NCBI RefSeq assembly: GCF_042214795.1
Contig: NZ_CP090177.1
Span: 1,488,001 to 1,552,000, forward strand
DNA length: 64,000 nucleotides
Reading direction: 5' to 3'
From: Arcobacter iocasae
GTDB lineage: Bacteria; Campylobacterota; Campylobacteria; Campylobacterales; Arcobacteraceae
Shown in pieces: positions 1 through 7,487 of this stretch. The stretch's first letter is position 1. Every line of letters begins with the position of its first letter. The notes below the pieces were generated by a model. The model did no database searches and was not told where the DNA came from. It saw nothing but the letters and a program-made list of their open reading frames with translations. The position numbers and the translations under genes are program-made.

Positions 1-171
1 AATAAAAATAAAATAATAAGTGTAGAAGAGTTGTCTTCAAATGTTTGGATATATGAAGAGAGCCCAAATGCCTCTACCATAAGAACATATATAAAAAATC
101 TTAGAAAAATTCTAGAAGAAAATATGATTACAAATATAAGAGGAGTAGGTTATAGATTTAACAGCAAATGA
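1..171 (+). CDS. OmpR-family response regulator, C-terminal fragment
   Basis: Open from the first base of the window; only the last 56 codons are present. The peptide is the end of a winged-helix DNA-binding domain: a recognition-helix region with STIRTYIKNLRKIL, followed by the wing ending in IRGVGYRFN, which is a hallmark of the OmpR/PhoB family. The receiver domain lies upstream of the window. The stop codon overlaps the likely start region of a sensor kinase, so the two form a two-component system. The copper efflux operon immediately downstream suggests a CusR/CopR-like role; that link is inference from context plus the repeats at 1302-1323 and 7058-7079. Confidence 0.9.
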   Translation, partial: NKNKIISVEELSSNVWIYEESPNASTIRTYIKNLRKILEENMITNIRGVGYRFNSK

Positions 172-205
172 AAAAAGTACATTTTATAAGTTTTTATCTT
201 TATAT

Positions 206-1300
206 TTGGGATCATCTTTTATATTAATGACTTTGATAGCTTTTTTGTATTTTGAAAATCAACAAAAACTCTATTTTGATTTAACAAAATCAAGAATGCA
301 AAATATTGCTTCAAAAATTGCTTCAAAAATAATAGTTGCACATATGAATGGAACAAAAATAGATATATCAGGAGACTTTGAACCAAAAGATTATAAATTG
401 GCTTTTTATGATAATAGTGGGAAAAAAGTTTATGGTAATATTGATGAAAAAATAGATTTAAAAAAAGATATTATAGAAGAAAAAAATAGCTTTGTATTGG
501 TTGATAAGTCTACTTTTGGGCACTTAGGAATATATGCAATTGCCATAAAAGAACATCTGTATTCTAAACAAATAAAAGAGTTAGAAATAAACATAATAGT
601 ACTTTTCTTTCTTATTTATTCAATTATTGCTCTTATTGGATTTTATTTAGCAAAACTCTTTATTAAGCCAATAAAAGAAGAAAGAGATAAGTTAAATAAC
701 TTTATAAAAGATACAACACATGAATTAAACACACCAATTAGTGCAATACTTATGTCTACAGAAGGTAAAGATTTAAATTCAAAACAAATTGAGCGTGTAA
801 GATTAAGCGCAAAAAGAGTCTCTGAGATTTACAAAGACTTGACATATGTTTTTTTACAAAAAGATTTTGAAAAAGAAGATTTAAAAGAGATATCTCTTGG
901 TGAAGTTATAAAAGAACAACTACTGTATTTTGAGCCTTTAGCAAATAAAAAGAAAATAAAAATCAATTTAGATATCCAAGAATATAGTTATAAAATACTC
1001 AAAGAAGACTTTATTAGAGTATTTAATAATCTAATTTCAAATGCAATAAAATATAATAAAATAAATGGAACAATCTTTATTACTCTAAATAATAATAAAC
1101 TTATTATAAAAGATACAGGAATAGGAATACAACAGACAAAAATAAATGATATATTTAAAAGATACTATAGAGCAACTTCCTATCAAGGTGGCTTTGGTAT
1201 TGGATTAAGTATAGTCAATGAGATAAGTAAAAAATACAATATAAAAATAGATATTAACTCTATTTATGATGAAAGTACAACCATAACTCTAAACTTCTAA
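206..1300 (+). CDS. Sensor histidine kinase paired with the upstream response regulator
   Basis: Membrane sensor kinase of a probable metal-responsive two-component system. Visible parts: first membrane segment at about residues 2-16, a short periplasmic region, a second membrane segment at 129-153, the phospho-acceptor box DTTHELNTPISA with His172, an N-box NLISNAIKYN, a G1 box DTGIGI and a G2 box GGFGIGLSIV. The start is a problem. The longest open frame begins at TTG 206, but the in-frame codons before it (173-205) continue naturally as KSTFYKFLSLY. The ATG that overlaps the regulator's stop (168) is one base out of frame across a six-A run. Either the true sequence has seven A, or a non-ATG start is used. 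Periplasmic sensing of copper or silver is inferred from the neighbours. Confidence 0.88.
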   Translation: MGSSFILMTLIAFLYFENQQKLYFDLTKSRMQNIASKIASKIIVAHMNGTKIDISGDFEPKDYKLAFYDNSGKKVYGNIDEKIDLKKDIIEEKNSFVLVDKSTFGHLGIYAIAIKEHLYSKQIKELEINIIVLFFLIYSIIALIGFYLAKLFIKPIKEERDKLNNFIKDTTHELNTPISAILMSTEGKDLNSKQIERVRLSAKRVSEIYKDLTYVFLQKDFEKEDLKEISLGEVIKEQLLYFEPLANKKKIKINLDIQEYSYKILKEDFIRVFNNLISNAIKYNKINGTIFITLNNNKLIIKDTGIGIQQTKINDIFKRYYRATSYQGGFGIGLSIVNEISKKYNIKIDINSIYDESTTITLNF

Positions 1301-1301
1301 T

Positions 1302-1334
1302 CTCCACACACACTCCACACAATACAGCTAGAAT
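1302..1334 (+). promoter_or_regulatory. Tandem operator and -10 of the copper efflux operon
   Basis: Two copies of CTCCACACA start at 1302 and 1313, exactly 11 bp apart, the phasing expected for two OmpR-family monomers on one DNA face. A -10-like TAGAAT lies at 1329-1334, 16 bp after the second copy starts. A related arrangement with the same 16-bp offset stands before the Cys-rich peptide gene (7058-7090). The likely binder is the response regulator at 1-171; this is inference. Confidence 0.6.
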
Positions 1335-1359
1335 TCCTAAACTTAAAATTTAGGAGTTC
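1331..1359. repeat. Inverted repeat covering the Shine-Dalgarno of the copper operon
   Basis: An 11-bp inverted repeat (left arm 1331-1341, right arm 1349-1359, 7-nt loop, one G-T pair) whose right arm contains the AGGAG of the gene starting at 1364. In RNA it would hide the ribosome binding site. However, if TAGAAT at 1329 is the -10, transcription would start near 1341 and the left arm would not be in the message, so a DNA-level role or a longer upstream transcript is needed. Confidence 0.5.
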
Positions 1360-1363
1360 AAAA

Positions 1364-1747
1364 ATGAAAAATATCTTTAAATTATTCGCTGGTTTGCTAA
1401 TAGCATTTAACTTAGTTCATGCAGATCCACTACTTCAAGAAGGAAGTAAAGATGGGTATGATGTAAAACTAAGTAGTGAGAAATCACTGGTAATGGGAAG
1501 CAATGAAATCATCATAGAGTTATCAAAAGATGGTGCTGATCTTTCAAATACAAAAGTAAAAATAAAGTTCTTTATGCCAGAGATGCCTGGAATGCCATAT
1601 ATGGAGAGTGAAGTAAAAGGAAAAATTGTTGATGGTAAATTTAAAGCAAGTGTAAATTTTGCTATGGGTGGAACTTGGCAGTACCAACTAAAATTTAAAA
1701 CAGAAGATGGGAAAGTTCATACTGTAAGAGGGAGCGTAAACATCTAA
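1364..1747 (+). CDS. FixH/YtkA-like periplasmic protein of a copper efflux operon
   Basis: A 127-residue secreted protein. It has a typical signal peptide (MKNIFKLFAGLLIAF, predicted cleavage after VHA at about residue 20) and then one small beta-sandwich domain. The core contains a Met-rich stretch FMPEMPGMPYM (residues about 69-79), as in FixH/YtkA-like domains, whose members often sit beside copper export or cytochrome oxidase genes. It is the first gene of the operon and its stop overlaps the next gene's start by one base. A periplasmic copper-handling or chaperone role is inferred from the Met cluster and context; no enzymatic motif is seen. Start supported by TTTAGGAG 7 bp upstream of ATG. 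Confidence 0.8.
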   Translation: MKNIFKLFAGLLIAFNLVHADPLLQEGSKDGYDVKLSSEKSLVMGSNEIIIELSKDGADLSNTKVKIKFFMPEMPGMPYMESEVKGKIVDGKFKASVNFAMGGTWQYQLKFKTEDGKVHTVRGSVNI

Positions 1748-2943
1748 TGTTAAGAAATAGCTTTATTCTAACTTGTTTGATAATTACAAGCTCATTTTCT
1801 ACAAGCTTAGAAAATATAATAAATAGTGCAATAGTAAATAATAAAAACCTACAAGCTATTGAAAAATCTATACAAATAGCAAATGAGCAAATTAAGCTAT
1901 CAAATAAGTGGGATAATCCTATTTTGACCATTGGTGCCAACGACTTGCAGTTTGACACTTCTCGAAGAGATTTGGAGCCTATGCAAGGACAATATATAGG
2001 TTTCTCACAGAATATACCTATAAATGGGAAAATCAAGCTACAAGAAGAGATAGCTATGAAAGATAAAGCTATCTCAAATCTAAATTACGAAGATGCAAAA
2101 CTAAAATTAAAATCAAAACTTATAGAGTATTTATATAGTATAAAAATCCTAGAAAAGAAATATTTACTGCTTAATCAATATCAAAAAAATATAAAAAGCC
2201 TAGAAGATTTAACTACTTCTTTATATGAAAGTAATAAATCAAATCAAAGTATGGTTATAAATCTAAAAACAGATTATTTAAAAATAGAGATTCAAAAAGA
2301 GAATTTACAAAATATTATCAAAAACAATTACTTAAAACTAGAAGAAATAACATACGAAAAAATCACAAGAATAGATGTTTCTTTAGATGTAAAAGAGTTA
2401 ATCTTCTCAAAAGATATCTCTACACACCCAATAATAAAGATACTAGAACAAAATAATGAAAAATTTAATAAACAAGCCCAACTAGAAGATGCAAAAAAAT
2501 TATCAGATATAAAAGTAAGCGCTGTATATTTTCAAAGGGATGACAAGTATAAAGATTATGCAAATGTATCACTTAGTATTCCTCTTGCTTTTTATGGAAA
2601 AGAGAATATAAAGATATTACAAGCAAAGATTAAATCAAGAGAATTTAAAGATAAACTTGATGATAGCAAAAAGAAATTTGAGATAAAAATTGCTTCTTTG
2701 CAAAATGACTTAGATAGCTCAATCAAGAAATATAAACTTTTAAAAGATCTAATTATACCTTTACAAGAAGAAAATCAAAAAACAATAGAAAAATACAATA
2801 GTCTAGAACTTATAAAATCAGATGAAATACTAAAAAATCTAAACAAAATCATACAAAACAAAATTGCTCAATATGACGAGGTAAAAAACTACTTTGATGC
2901 TTATTCGCAAGCTTATTATTATACTCAAGGAAAAATTAGATGA
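1747..2943 (+). CDS. TolC-family outer-membrane efflux protein (CusC-like)
   Basis: A 398-residue outer-membrane channel subunit for a tripartite metal efflux pump. An N-terminal signal sequence (ILTCLIITSSFS) is followed by two long helical repeats rich in N, K and E, with GQYIGFSQNIPING and YANVSLSIPLAFYGKEN as the two beta-barrel strands typical of TolC proteins. It is somewhat shorter than CusC and lacks the N-terminal lipobox. It overlaps the previous gene by 1 base and the next by 4, so translational coupling in one operon is clear. The metal substrate is inferred from the CusA-type partner at 3930. Confidence 0.88.
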   Translation: MLRNSFILTCLIITSSFSTSLENIINSAIVNNKNLQAIEKSIQIANEQIKLSNKWDNPILTIGANDLQFDTSRRDLEPMQGQYIGFSQNIPINGKIKLQEEIAMKDKAISNLNYEDAKLKLKSKLIEYLYSIKILEKKYLLLNQYQKNIKSLEDLTTSLYESNKSNQSMVINLKTDYLKIEIQKENLQNIIKNNYLKLEEITYEKITRIDVSLDVKELIFSKDISTHPIIKILEQNNEKFNKQAQLEDAKKLSDIKVSAVYFQRDDKYKDYANVSLSIPLAFYGKENIKILQAKIKSREFKDKLDDSKKKFEIKIASLQNDLDSSIKKYKLLKDLIIPLQEENQKTIEKYNSLELIKSDEILKNLNKIIQNKIAQYDEVKNYFDAYSQAYYYTQGKIR

Positions 2944-3923
2944 AAAATATATTTAAATTACTTTTATTATTGTTATACCTAAGTTCACTAGATGCGAAGA
3001 TTTTAGATGCAAATCAACTATTCAATAAAAAGATTGTTAAAGTAAAAGATGAGAGTATTTATGAGACAAAAAGCTTTTATGGTGAGACTTTATTTGCAGA
3101 AGAGAGTATAAAAGACATAGTTCTTAGATTTGATGGTTATATCACAAAGCTAGATGCAAATAAAAATCTTATGGAAGTGAAAAAAGCAGATAAACTTTTT
3201 TCTTTGTACTCAGATAAAATCCAAAGCATAAAAAAAGAGATAGAAGTCACTAAATCTATAAATAAAGCTATGTACAAAAGTTCCCTTGAAAAGCTTGATT
3301 CTTTAGATGTCAACCTTTCTCAATTAAAAAGTAAAGATATATCTTTTTATGCTCCTTTTGATGGAATAATCTTAAATAAGAAAATAAATGAAGGCTCTTA
3401 TGTCAAAACAGGCTCACTTATTATGCAAATAGCAAATATAAATAAGCTTTGGTTTATCTCAAAAGTTTATCAAAGTGATTTGGCATTTTTAACTAATAAT
3501 ATGGATGCTAAAATCAAAATTGATGGAAGAGATATGATCTTTAAAACAAAAGTTGACTATATCTATCCTTATGCAAATAAACAGAGTAAAACTATAGATG
3601 TACGATTTGTAATAGAAAACAAAGATAAAAGACTTTTTCCTAATATGTTTGGTAAAGCTATAATTAAAACAAGTTCTAAAAAGGTATTAACACTTCCTAA
3701 AACGGCGGTTTTAAGAAAGGGTGCAAAGTATTATGTATTTAAATACATATCAAAAGATGAATTTGAACCAGTATTAATAGACGCAAAACAAATAAGTTCT
3801 GGAAAATATGAGATAGAAGATGGCCTAAAAGTTGGTGATGAGGTAATAGATAATGCCTTATTTTTACTAGATTCAGATGCTGTGACAAATAATTTGTATG
3901 AAGATGAAGACAATGATTGGTAA
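2940..3923 (+). CDS. Periplasmic adaptor (membrane fusion) subunit, CusB-like
   Basis: A 327-residue membrane-fusion protein linking the inner-membrane RND pump to TolC. A signal peptide is seen at residues 1-19 (LLLLLLYLSSLDA). A biotinyl-lipoyl-like hairpin follows (GYITKLDANKNLMEV ... FYAPFDGIILNKKINEGSYV), then a beta-barrel and membrane-proximal domain (ALPKTAVLRKG-type turn, here LPKTAVLRKGAKYYVF). It is short compared with E. coli CusB, chiefly because the helical hairpin between about residues 85 and 125 is brief. Overlaps tolC by 4 bases and ends 6 bases before the pump gene. Confidence 0.88.
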   Translation: MKNIFKLLLLLLYLSSLDAKILDANQLFNKKIVKVKDESIYETKSFYGETLFAEESIKDIVLRFDGYITKLDANKNLMEVKKADKLFSLYSDKIQSIKKEIEVTKSINKAMYKSSLEKLDSLDVNLSQLKSKDISFYAPFDGIILNKKINEGSYVKTGSLIMQIANINKLWFISKVYQSDLAFLTNNMDAKIKIDGRDMIFKTKVDYIYPYANKQSKTIDVRFVIENKDKRLFPNMFGKAIIKTSSKKVLTLPKTAVLRKGAKYYVFKYISKDEFEPVLIDAKQISSGKYEIEDGLKVGDEVIDNALFLLDSDAVTNNLYEDEDNDW

Positions 3924-3929
3924 AAAATA

Positions 3930-6900
3930 ATGGTTGAATATATAATAAATAAAAGCGTACAAAATAAATTTTTAGTTCTTTTTTCTGTGCTAATTTTAAC
4001 AGTTGCTTCTTTTTGGGCAGTAAAAAATAGCTCATTGGATGCTTTACCTGATCTTTCACCTCCTCAGGTAATTGTACAAGTGAAATGGGCAGGACAAAGT
4101 CCAAAGACAATAGAAGAACAAGTATCTTATCCTCTAATATCAAATTTGATGAGTCTGCCAAATATTGATACAGTAAGAGCTATGAGTTCATTTCAAAATG
4201 CTCTTATTTATATCATATTTAAAGATGGTACTGATATTTATGATTCTAGAAATAGAATATTAGAGCAGTTGTCTCAGCTTCAAGGAACTTTTCCTGATGG
4301 TGTTAATGTGGCAATTGGTCCTGATGCAACAGGTGTTGGTTGGGCTTATGAATATGCTTTAAAATCAAAAACTAAGTCATTGGATGAATTAAAAACACTT
4401 CAAGATTATTACTATAAGTATGCTCTTTTAGGAGTAGATGGAGTATCTGAAATAGCTTCAGTTGGTGGATTTATCAAAAACTATGAAATAACACTAAATC
4501 AAGATAAGTTAGTGCAATATAATCTAAGTATAAATGATGTAAAAAAAGCCTTAACTTCTAACAATGATGAAAAAGGTGGTCGAATCATTTTAGAAAATGG
4601 TTATGAACACATGATTCAAGCAAGGGGTTATTTAAAAAGTGTAGTTGATATAGAAAATATTACAGTAAAAACTTTTGGCTCAACTCCTTTAAAAATAAAA
4701 GATATAGCAGATGTAAATATTACTTCATCAAACAGACGAGGAATGGCTGATTTAAATGGTGAAGGTGAAACTGTTGGTGGAATCGTAGTTGTAAGATTTG
4801 GCGAAAATCCATACAAGGTTATAAAAGCAGTAAAAGAGAAGTTAAAAACACTTCATGTGGATGATGTTGAAGTAGTTGAGACTTATGATAGAAGTTCATT
4901 AATAGATAAAGCTATCGATACATTAAAACACACTTTATTAGAAGAATCAATTATTGTCATAGTGGTTACTGCCTTATTTTTGTTTCATTTTAGAAGTGCT
5001 TTGATTATAATCATAACTTTGCCAATAACTGTGTTATTTACTTTTCTTTGTATGAAGTTTTTTTCAATGGGTTCAAATATTATGAGTCTAGGTGGAATTG
5101 CAATTGCAATTGGTGCAATGGTTGATGCAACTATCGTAATGGTCGAGAATGCCCATAAATACCTACAAGGAAAAGAAAATATAAGTAATGAAGAGCGAAT
5201 AAAAATCATAATAAAATCAGCAAAACAAGTAGGTCGACCAATCTTTTTTGCCTTGCTTTTAGTTGTAGTTTCATTTTTACCAATCTTTGCTTTAACAGGG
5301 CAAGAGGGAAGATTATTCTCACCTTTAGCCTTCACTAAATCATTTGCTATGATTTCAGGTGCCATTTTATCTATTACACTGGTACCCATTCTTATGATAT
5401 TCTTCATACGCGGAAAAATTATGGATGAAAGAAAGAATTATTTAAATAAATTTTTTATAGCTCTATATTCTCCCTTGTTAAAACTTTCACTTAGATTTAG
5501 ATATGTGGTAGTTGCATTATTTATAGGAACTTTGATTTTAGCATATCCAGTTTATAAAAAACAAAATTGGGAATTTATGCCAATGATGAATGAACAAACC
5601 TTTATGTACATGCCTGTAACTCCTTATGGTATTGGTATTGATTTGGCAAAAGAGCTTACTCAAAAAACAGATAAAATATTAAAATCATTTCCAGAGGTAC
5701 AAACAGTATTTGGAAAAGCAGGGCGAGCAGATAGTGCAACCGATCCTGCACCACTAGCTATGATAGAGACAATAGTACAGTTTAAACCTCAAGACCAATG
5801 GCGAGAGGGAATGACTTATAAAAAGTTAATGCAAGAGATGGATGACAAGTTAAGAGTCACAGGATTGATTAATTCATGGACATATCCAATTAGAGGAAGA
5901 ATTGACATGCTTCTAACTGGTATTAGAACACCTTTAGGTATAAAATTATACGGAAATGACCATCAAAAGCTAGAAGCAGTAGCTTTAAAAATAGAGCAAA
6001 AGCTTAAGAAGTTTGATAAAACATTATCTGTGTCATCTGATAAGATAAATTCAGGATACTATTTAAACATAGATTTAAATGAAGAGATGTTATCTCGATA
6101 TGGAATTACAAAAAATGATATTTTATCAACTGTTTCTTTAGGTGTGGCAGGGGCTAAGATATCTACATATTTTGATGCTTTAGAGAGATATCCTATAAGT
6201 TTGAGATATGAAATGACCCAAAGGGAAGATATTACTTCTTTAGAGAATCTTCAAGTTAAAACAAAACTAGGTTTCCAACCACTAAGAATGTTTGCAGAAC
6301 TTAAATATGAAGAGGGACCATCTGTAATAAAATCTGAAAAAGGCTTAAATGTAAACTTTATATATATTACTCCTAAAAGTGATGTATCAGTTAAAGAGTA
6401 TAAAGATAAAGCACAAGAATTATTAAAAGATATAAAACTTCCTAGTGGCTTTTATTATGAGTGGGCAGGGCAAAGTGAGTATTTAGAATCAGCAATGAAA
6501 AAGTTAGCTTATATTATACCTTTGACTTTTGTGATTATATTTATACTTATCTTTTTTGCACTAAGAAATATCACATATACAGTGATAATCTTTTTTACCC
6601 TTCCTTTTGCTTTAACAGGAGGAATATTTTATTTGGAATATTTAGATTTTAATATCTCTATTGCTGTAATTGTTGGATTTTTAGCTCTTCTTGGTGTTGC
6701 CGCAGAAACTTCAATTGTGATGCTTGTATATTTACATGAAGCAATGCTTGAGTTAAAAGATAAGTGCATTTCTTTAGATGATGATAAACATATTTTTCAT
6801 GCTATTTATAAGGGAGCTGTTTTAAGGCTTCGTCCAAAGCTTATGACCTTATTTGCTATTTTAGGAGGCTTGGTTCCTATTATGTACATTGATGGAGTAG

Positions 6901-7049
6901 GAAGTGAAGTTATGCAAAGAATTGCAGCACCGATGATAGGAGGAATGATAAGTTCAGCATTTTTGACACTTATCATTATCCCTTCTGTATTTTTTATCTT
7001 AGCCCTAAAAAAAAGAGATAAAATATTAGAGCAAGAGTTATCACATTAA
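3930..7049 (+). CDS. cusA: Heavy-metal RND efflux pump, CusA/CzcA family
   Basis: A 1039-residue inner-membrane, proton-driven pump of the HME-RND family, full length for the family (about 1040). Evidence: the N-terminal segment LDALPDLSPPQVIVQVKWAGQSPKTIEEQVSYPL is the HME signature in its essentials (DxSxxQV, EQVxYPL). Transmembrane helix 4 carries GGIAIAIGAMVDATIVMVEN with the proton-relay Asp, and there are two groups of helices (around 330-530 and 860-1030) and two large periplasmic loops. The sequence MPMMNEQTFMYMP near residue 550 supplies several Met residues, consistent with Cu(I)/Ag(I) transport as in CusA, though substrate cannot be proved by eye. Last gene of the operon. Confidence 0.93.
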   Translation: MVEYIINKSVQNKFLVLFSVLILTVASFWAVKNSSLDALPDLSPPQVIVQVKWAGQSPKTIEEQVSYPLISNLMSLPNIDTVRAMSSFQNALIYIIFKDGTDIYDSRNRILEQLSQLQGTFPDGVNVAIGPDATGVGWAYEYALKSKTKSLDELKTLQDYYYKYALLGVDGVSEIASVGGFIKNYEITLNQDKLVQYNLSINDVKKALTSNNDEKGGRIILENGYEHMIQARGYLKSVVDIENITVKTFGSTPLKIKDIADVNITSSNRRGMADLNGEGETVGGIVVVRFGENPYKVIKAVKEKLKTLHVDDVEVVETYDRSSLIDKAIDTLKHTLLEESIIVIVVTALFLFHFRSALIIIITLPITVLFTFLCMKFFSMGSNIMSLGGIAIAIGAMVDATIVMVENAHKYLQGKENISNEERIKIIIKSAKQVGRPIFFALLLVVVSFLPIFALTGQEGRLFSPLAFTKSFAMISGAILSITLVPILMIFFIRGKIMDERKNYLNKFFIALYSPLLKLSLRFRYVVVALFIGTLILAYPVYKKQNWEFMPMMNEQTFMYMPVTPYGIGIDLAKELTQKTDKILKSFPEVQTVFGKAGRADSATDPAPLAMIETIVQFKPQDQWREGMTYKKLMQEMDDKLRVTGLINSWTYPIRGRIDMLLTGIRTPLGIKLYGNDHQKLEAVALKIEQKLKKFDKTLSVSSDKINSGYYLNIDLNEEMLSRYGITKNDILSTVSLGVAGAKISTYFDALERYPISLRYEMTQREDITSLENLQVKTKLGFQPLRMFAELKYEEGPSVIKSEKGLNVNFIYITPKSDVSVKEYKDKAQELLKDIKLPSGFYYEWAGQSEYLESAMKKLAYIIPLTFVIIFILIFFALRNITYTVIIFFTLPFALTGGIFYLEYLDFNISIAVIVGFLALLGVAAETSIVMLVYLHEAMLELKDKCISLDDDKHIFHAIYKGAVLRLRPKLMTLFAILGGLVPIMYIDGVGSEVMQRIAAPMIGGMISSAFLTLIIIPSVFFILALKKRDKILEQELSH

Positions 7050-7057
7050 AACAATTG

Positions 7058-7090
7058 CTCTACACATAAAGTACACATAGATTATATAAA
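7058..7090 (+). promoter_or_regulatory. Tandem operator and -10 of the Cys-rich peptide gene
   Basis: Half-sites CTCTACACATA (7058-7068) and AAGTACACATA (7069-7079) are phased by 11 bp and share the core YACACA with the copper-operon operator. TATAAA at 7085-7090 lies at the same 16-bp offset from the second half-site as in the other promoter. This suggests co-regulation of the peptide with the pump by the same response regulator. Confidence 0.55.
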
Positions 7091-7122
7091 CTTACAAATA
7101 AAAACAAAAAAAGGAATAAAAA

Positions 7123-7446
7123 ATGAAAAAAATGATTATGTTAGTAGCAGCGCTACTATTTACAGCAGGGGTAGCTTTTGCAGACGGGAAAACAGGTTCT
7201 TGTGGGGCAGGAAAATGTGGAGATTCTAGTAAAAGCATGATGAAAAAAGGCATGACTTCAGAAGAGATGAAAAAAGTTGGTTCTTGTGGAACTGGTAAAT
7301 GTGGAGATTCTAAAAAACAGATGATGAAAAAAGATCATATGAATAATGATATGATGAAGAAATCTGGAAATAAAGCTACAGGTTCATGTGGAGCAGGTAA
7401 ATGTGGTGGTGAAGATATGAAAGGTATGAAGAAAAAAGAGATGTAA
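7123..7446 (+). CDS. Secreted Cys/Met-rich repeat peptide, bufferin-like copper buffer
   Basis: A 107-residue small protein with a signal peptide (MKKMIMLVAALLFTAGVAFA, cleavage near residue 20). The mature part has three repeats of GSC-G-x-GKCG (GSCGAGKCGD, GSCGTGKCGD, GSCGAGKCGG), separated by Met/Lys-rich linkers with several MM pairs. The CxxxKCG repeat resembles the EGKCG repeats of bufferins (HvfA/BufA2-type RiPP precursors modified by MNIO/DUF692 enzymes), which bind copper. No MNIO gene is visible in the window, so the modification is open and the protein may act unmodified. Its promoter matches that of the copper efflux operon just upstream. RBS AAAAAAGGAATAAAA before ATG is acceptable. 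Confidence 0.82.
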   Translation: MKKMIMLVAALLFTAGVAFADGKTGSCGAGKCGDSSKSMMKKGMTSEEMKKVGSCGTGKCGDSKKQMMKKDHMNNDMMKKSGNKATGSCGAGKCGGEDMKGMKKKEM

Positions 7447-7465
7447 TAACATCTATTTTCTTTAA

Positions 7466-7487
7466 AGAGTGTAGACTTCTACACTCT
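7466..7487. terminator. Hairpin between convergent genes
   Basis: A perfect 10-bp inverted repeat (7466-7475 and 7478-7487) separated by 2 bases lies between the peptide gene and the convergent MATE gene. The MATE stop codon (7479-7481) is inside the right arm. No long T-run follows, so intrinsic termination is only probable. Confidence 0.5.

Noticed and set aside
3739..4161. 140-codon minus-strand frame over adaptor and cusA starts
   Set aside because: Shadow of two clear genes on the other strand; His/Leu-rich composition typical of antisense frames.
7190..7420. Direct repeats in the Cys-rich peptide gene as a CRISPR-like or tandem DNA repeat
   Set aside because: The repeats are in-frame codons for GSCGxGKCG and vary at the DNA level, so they are protein repeats. 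No CRISPR array was seen anywhere in the window.
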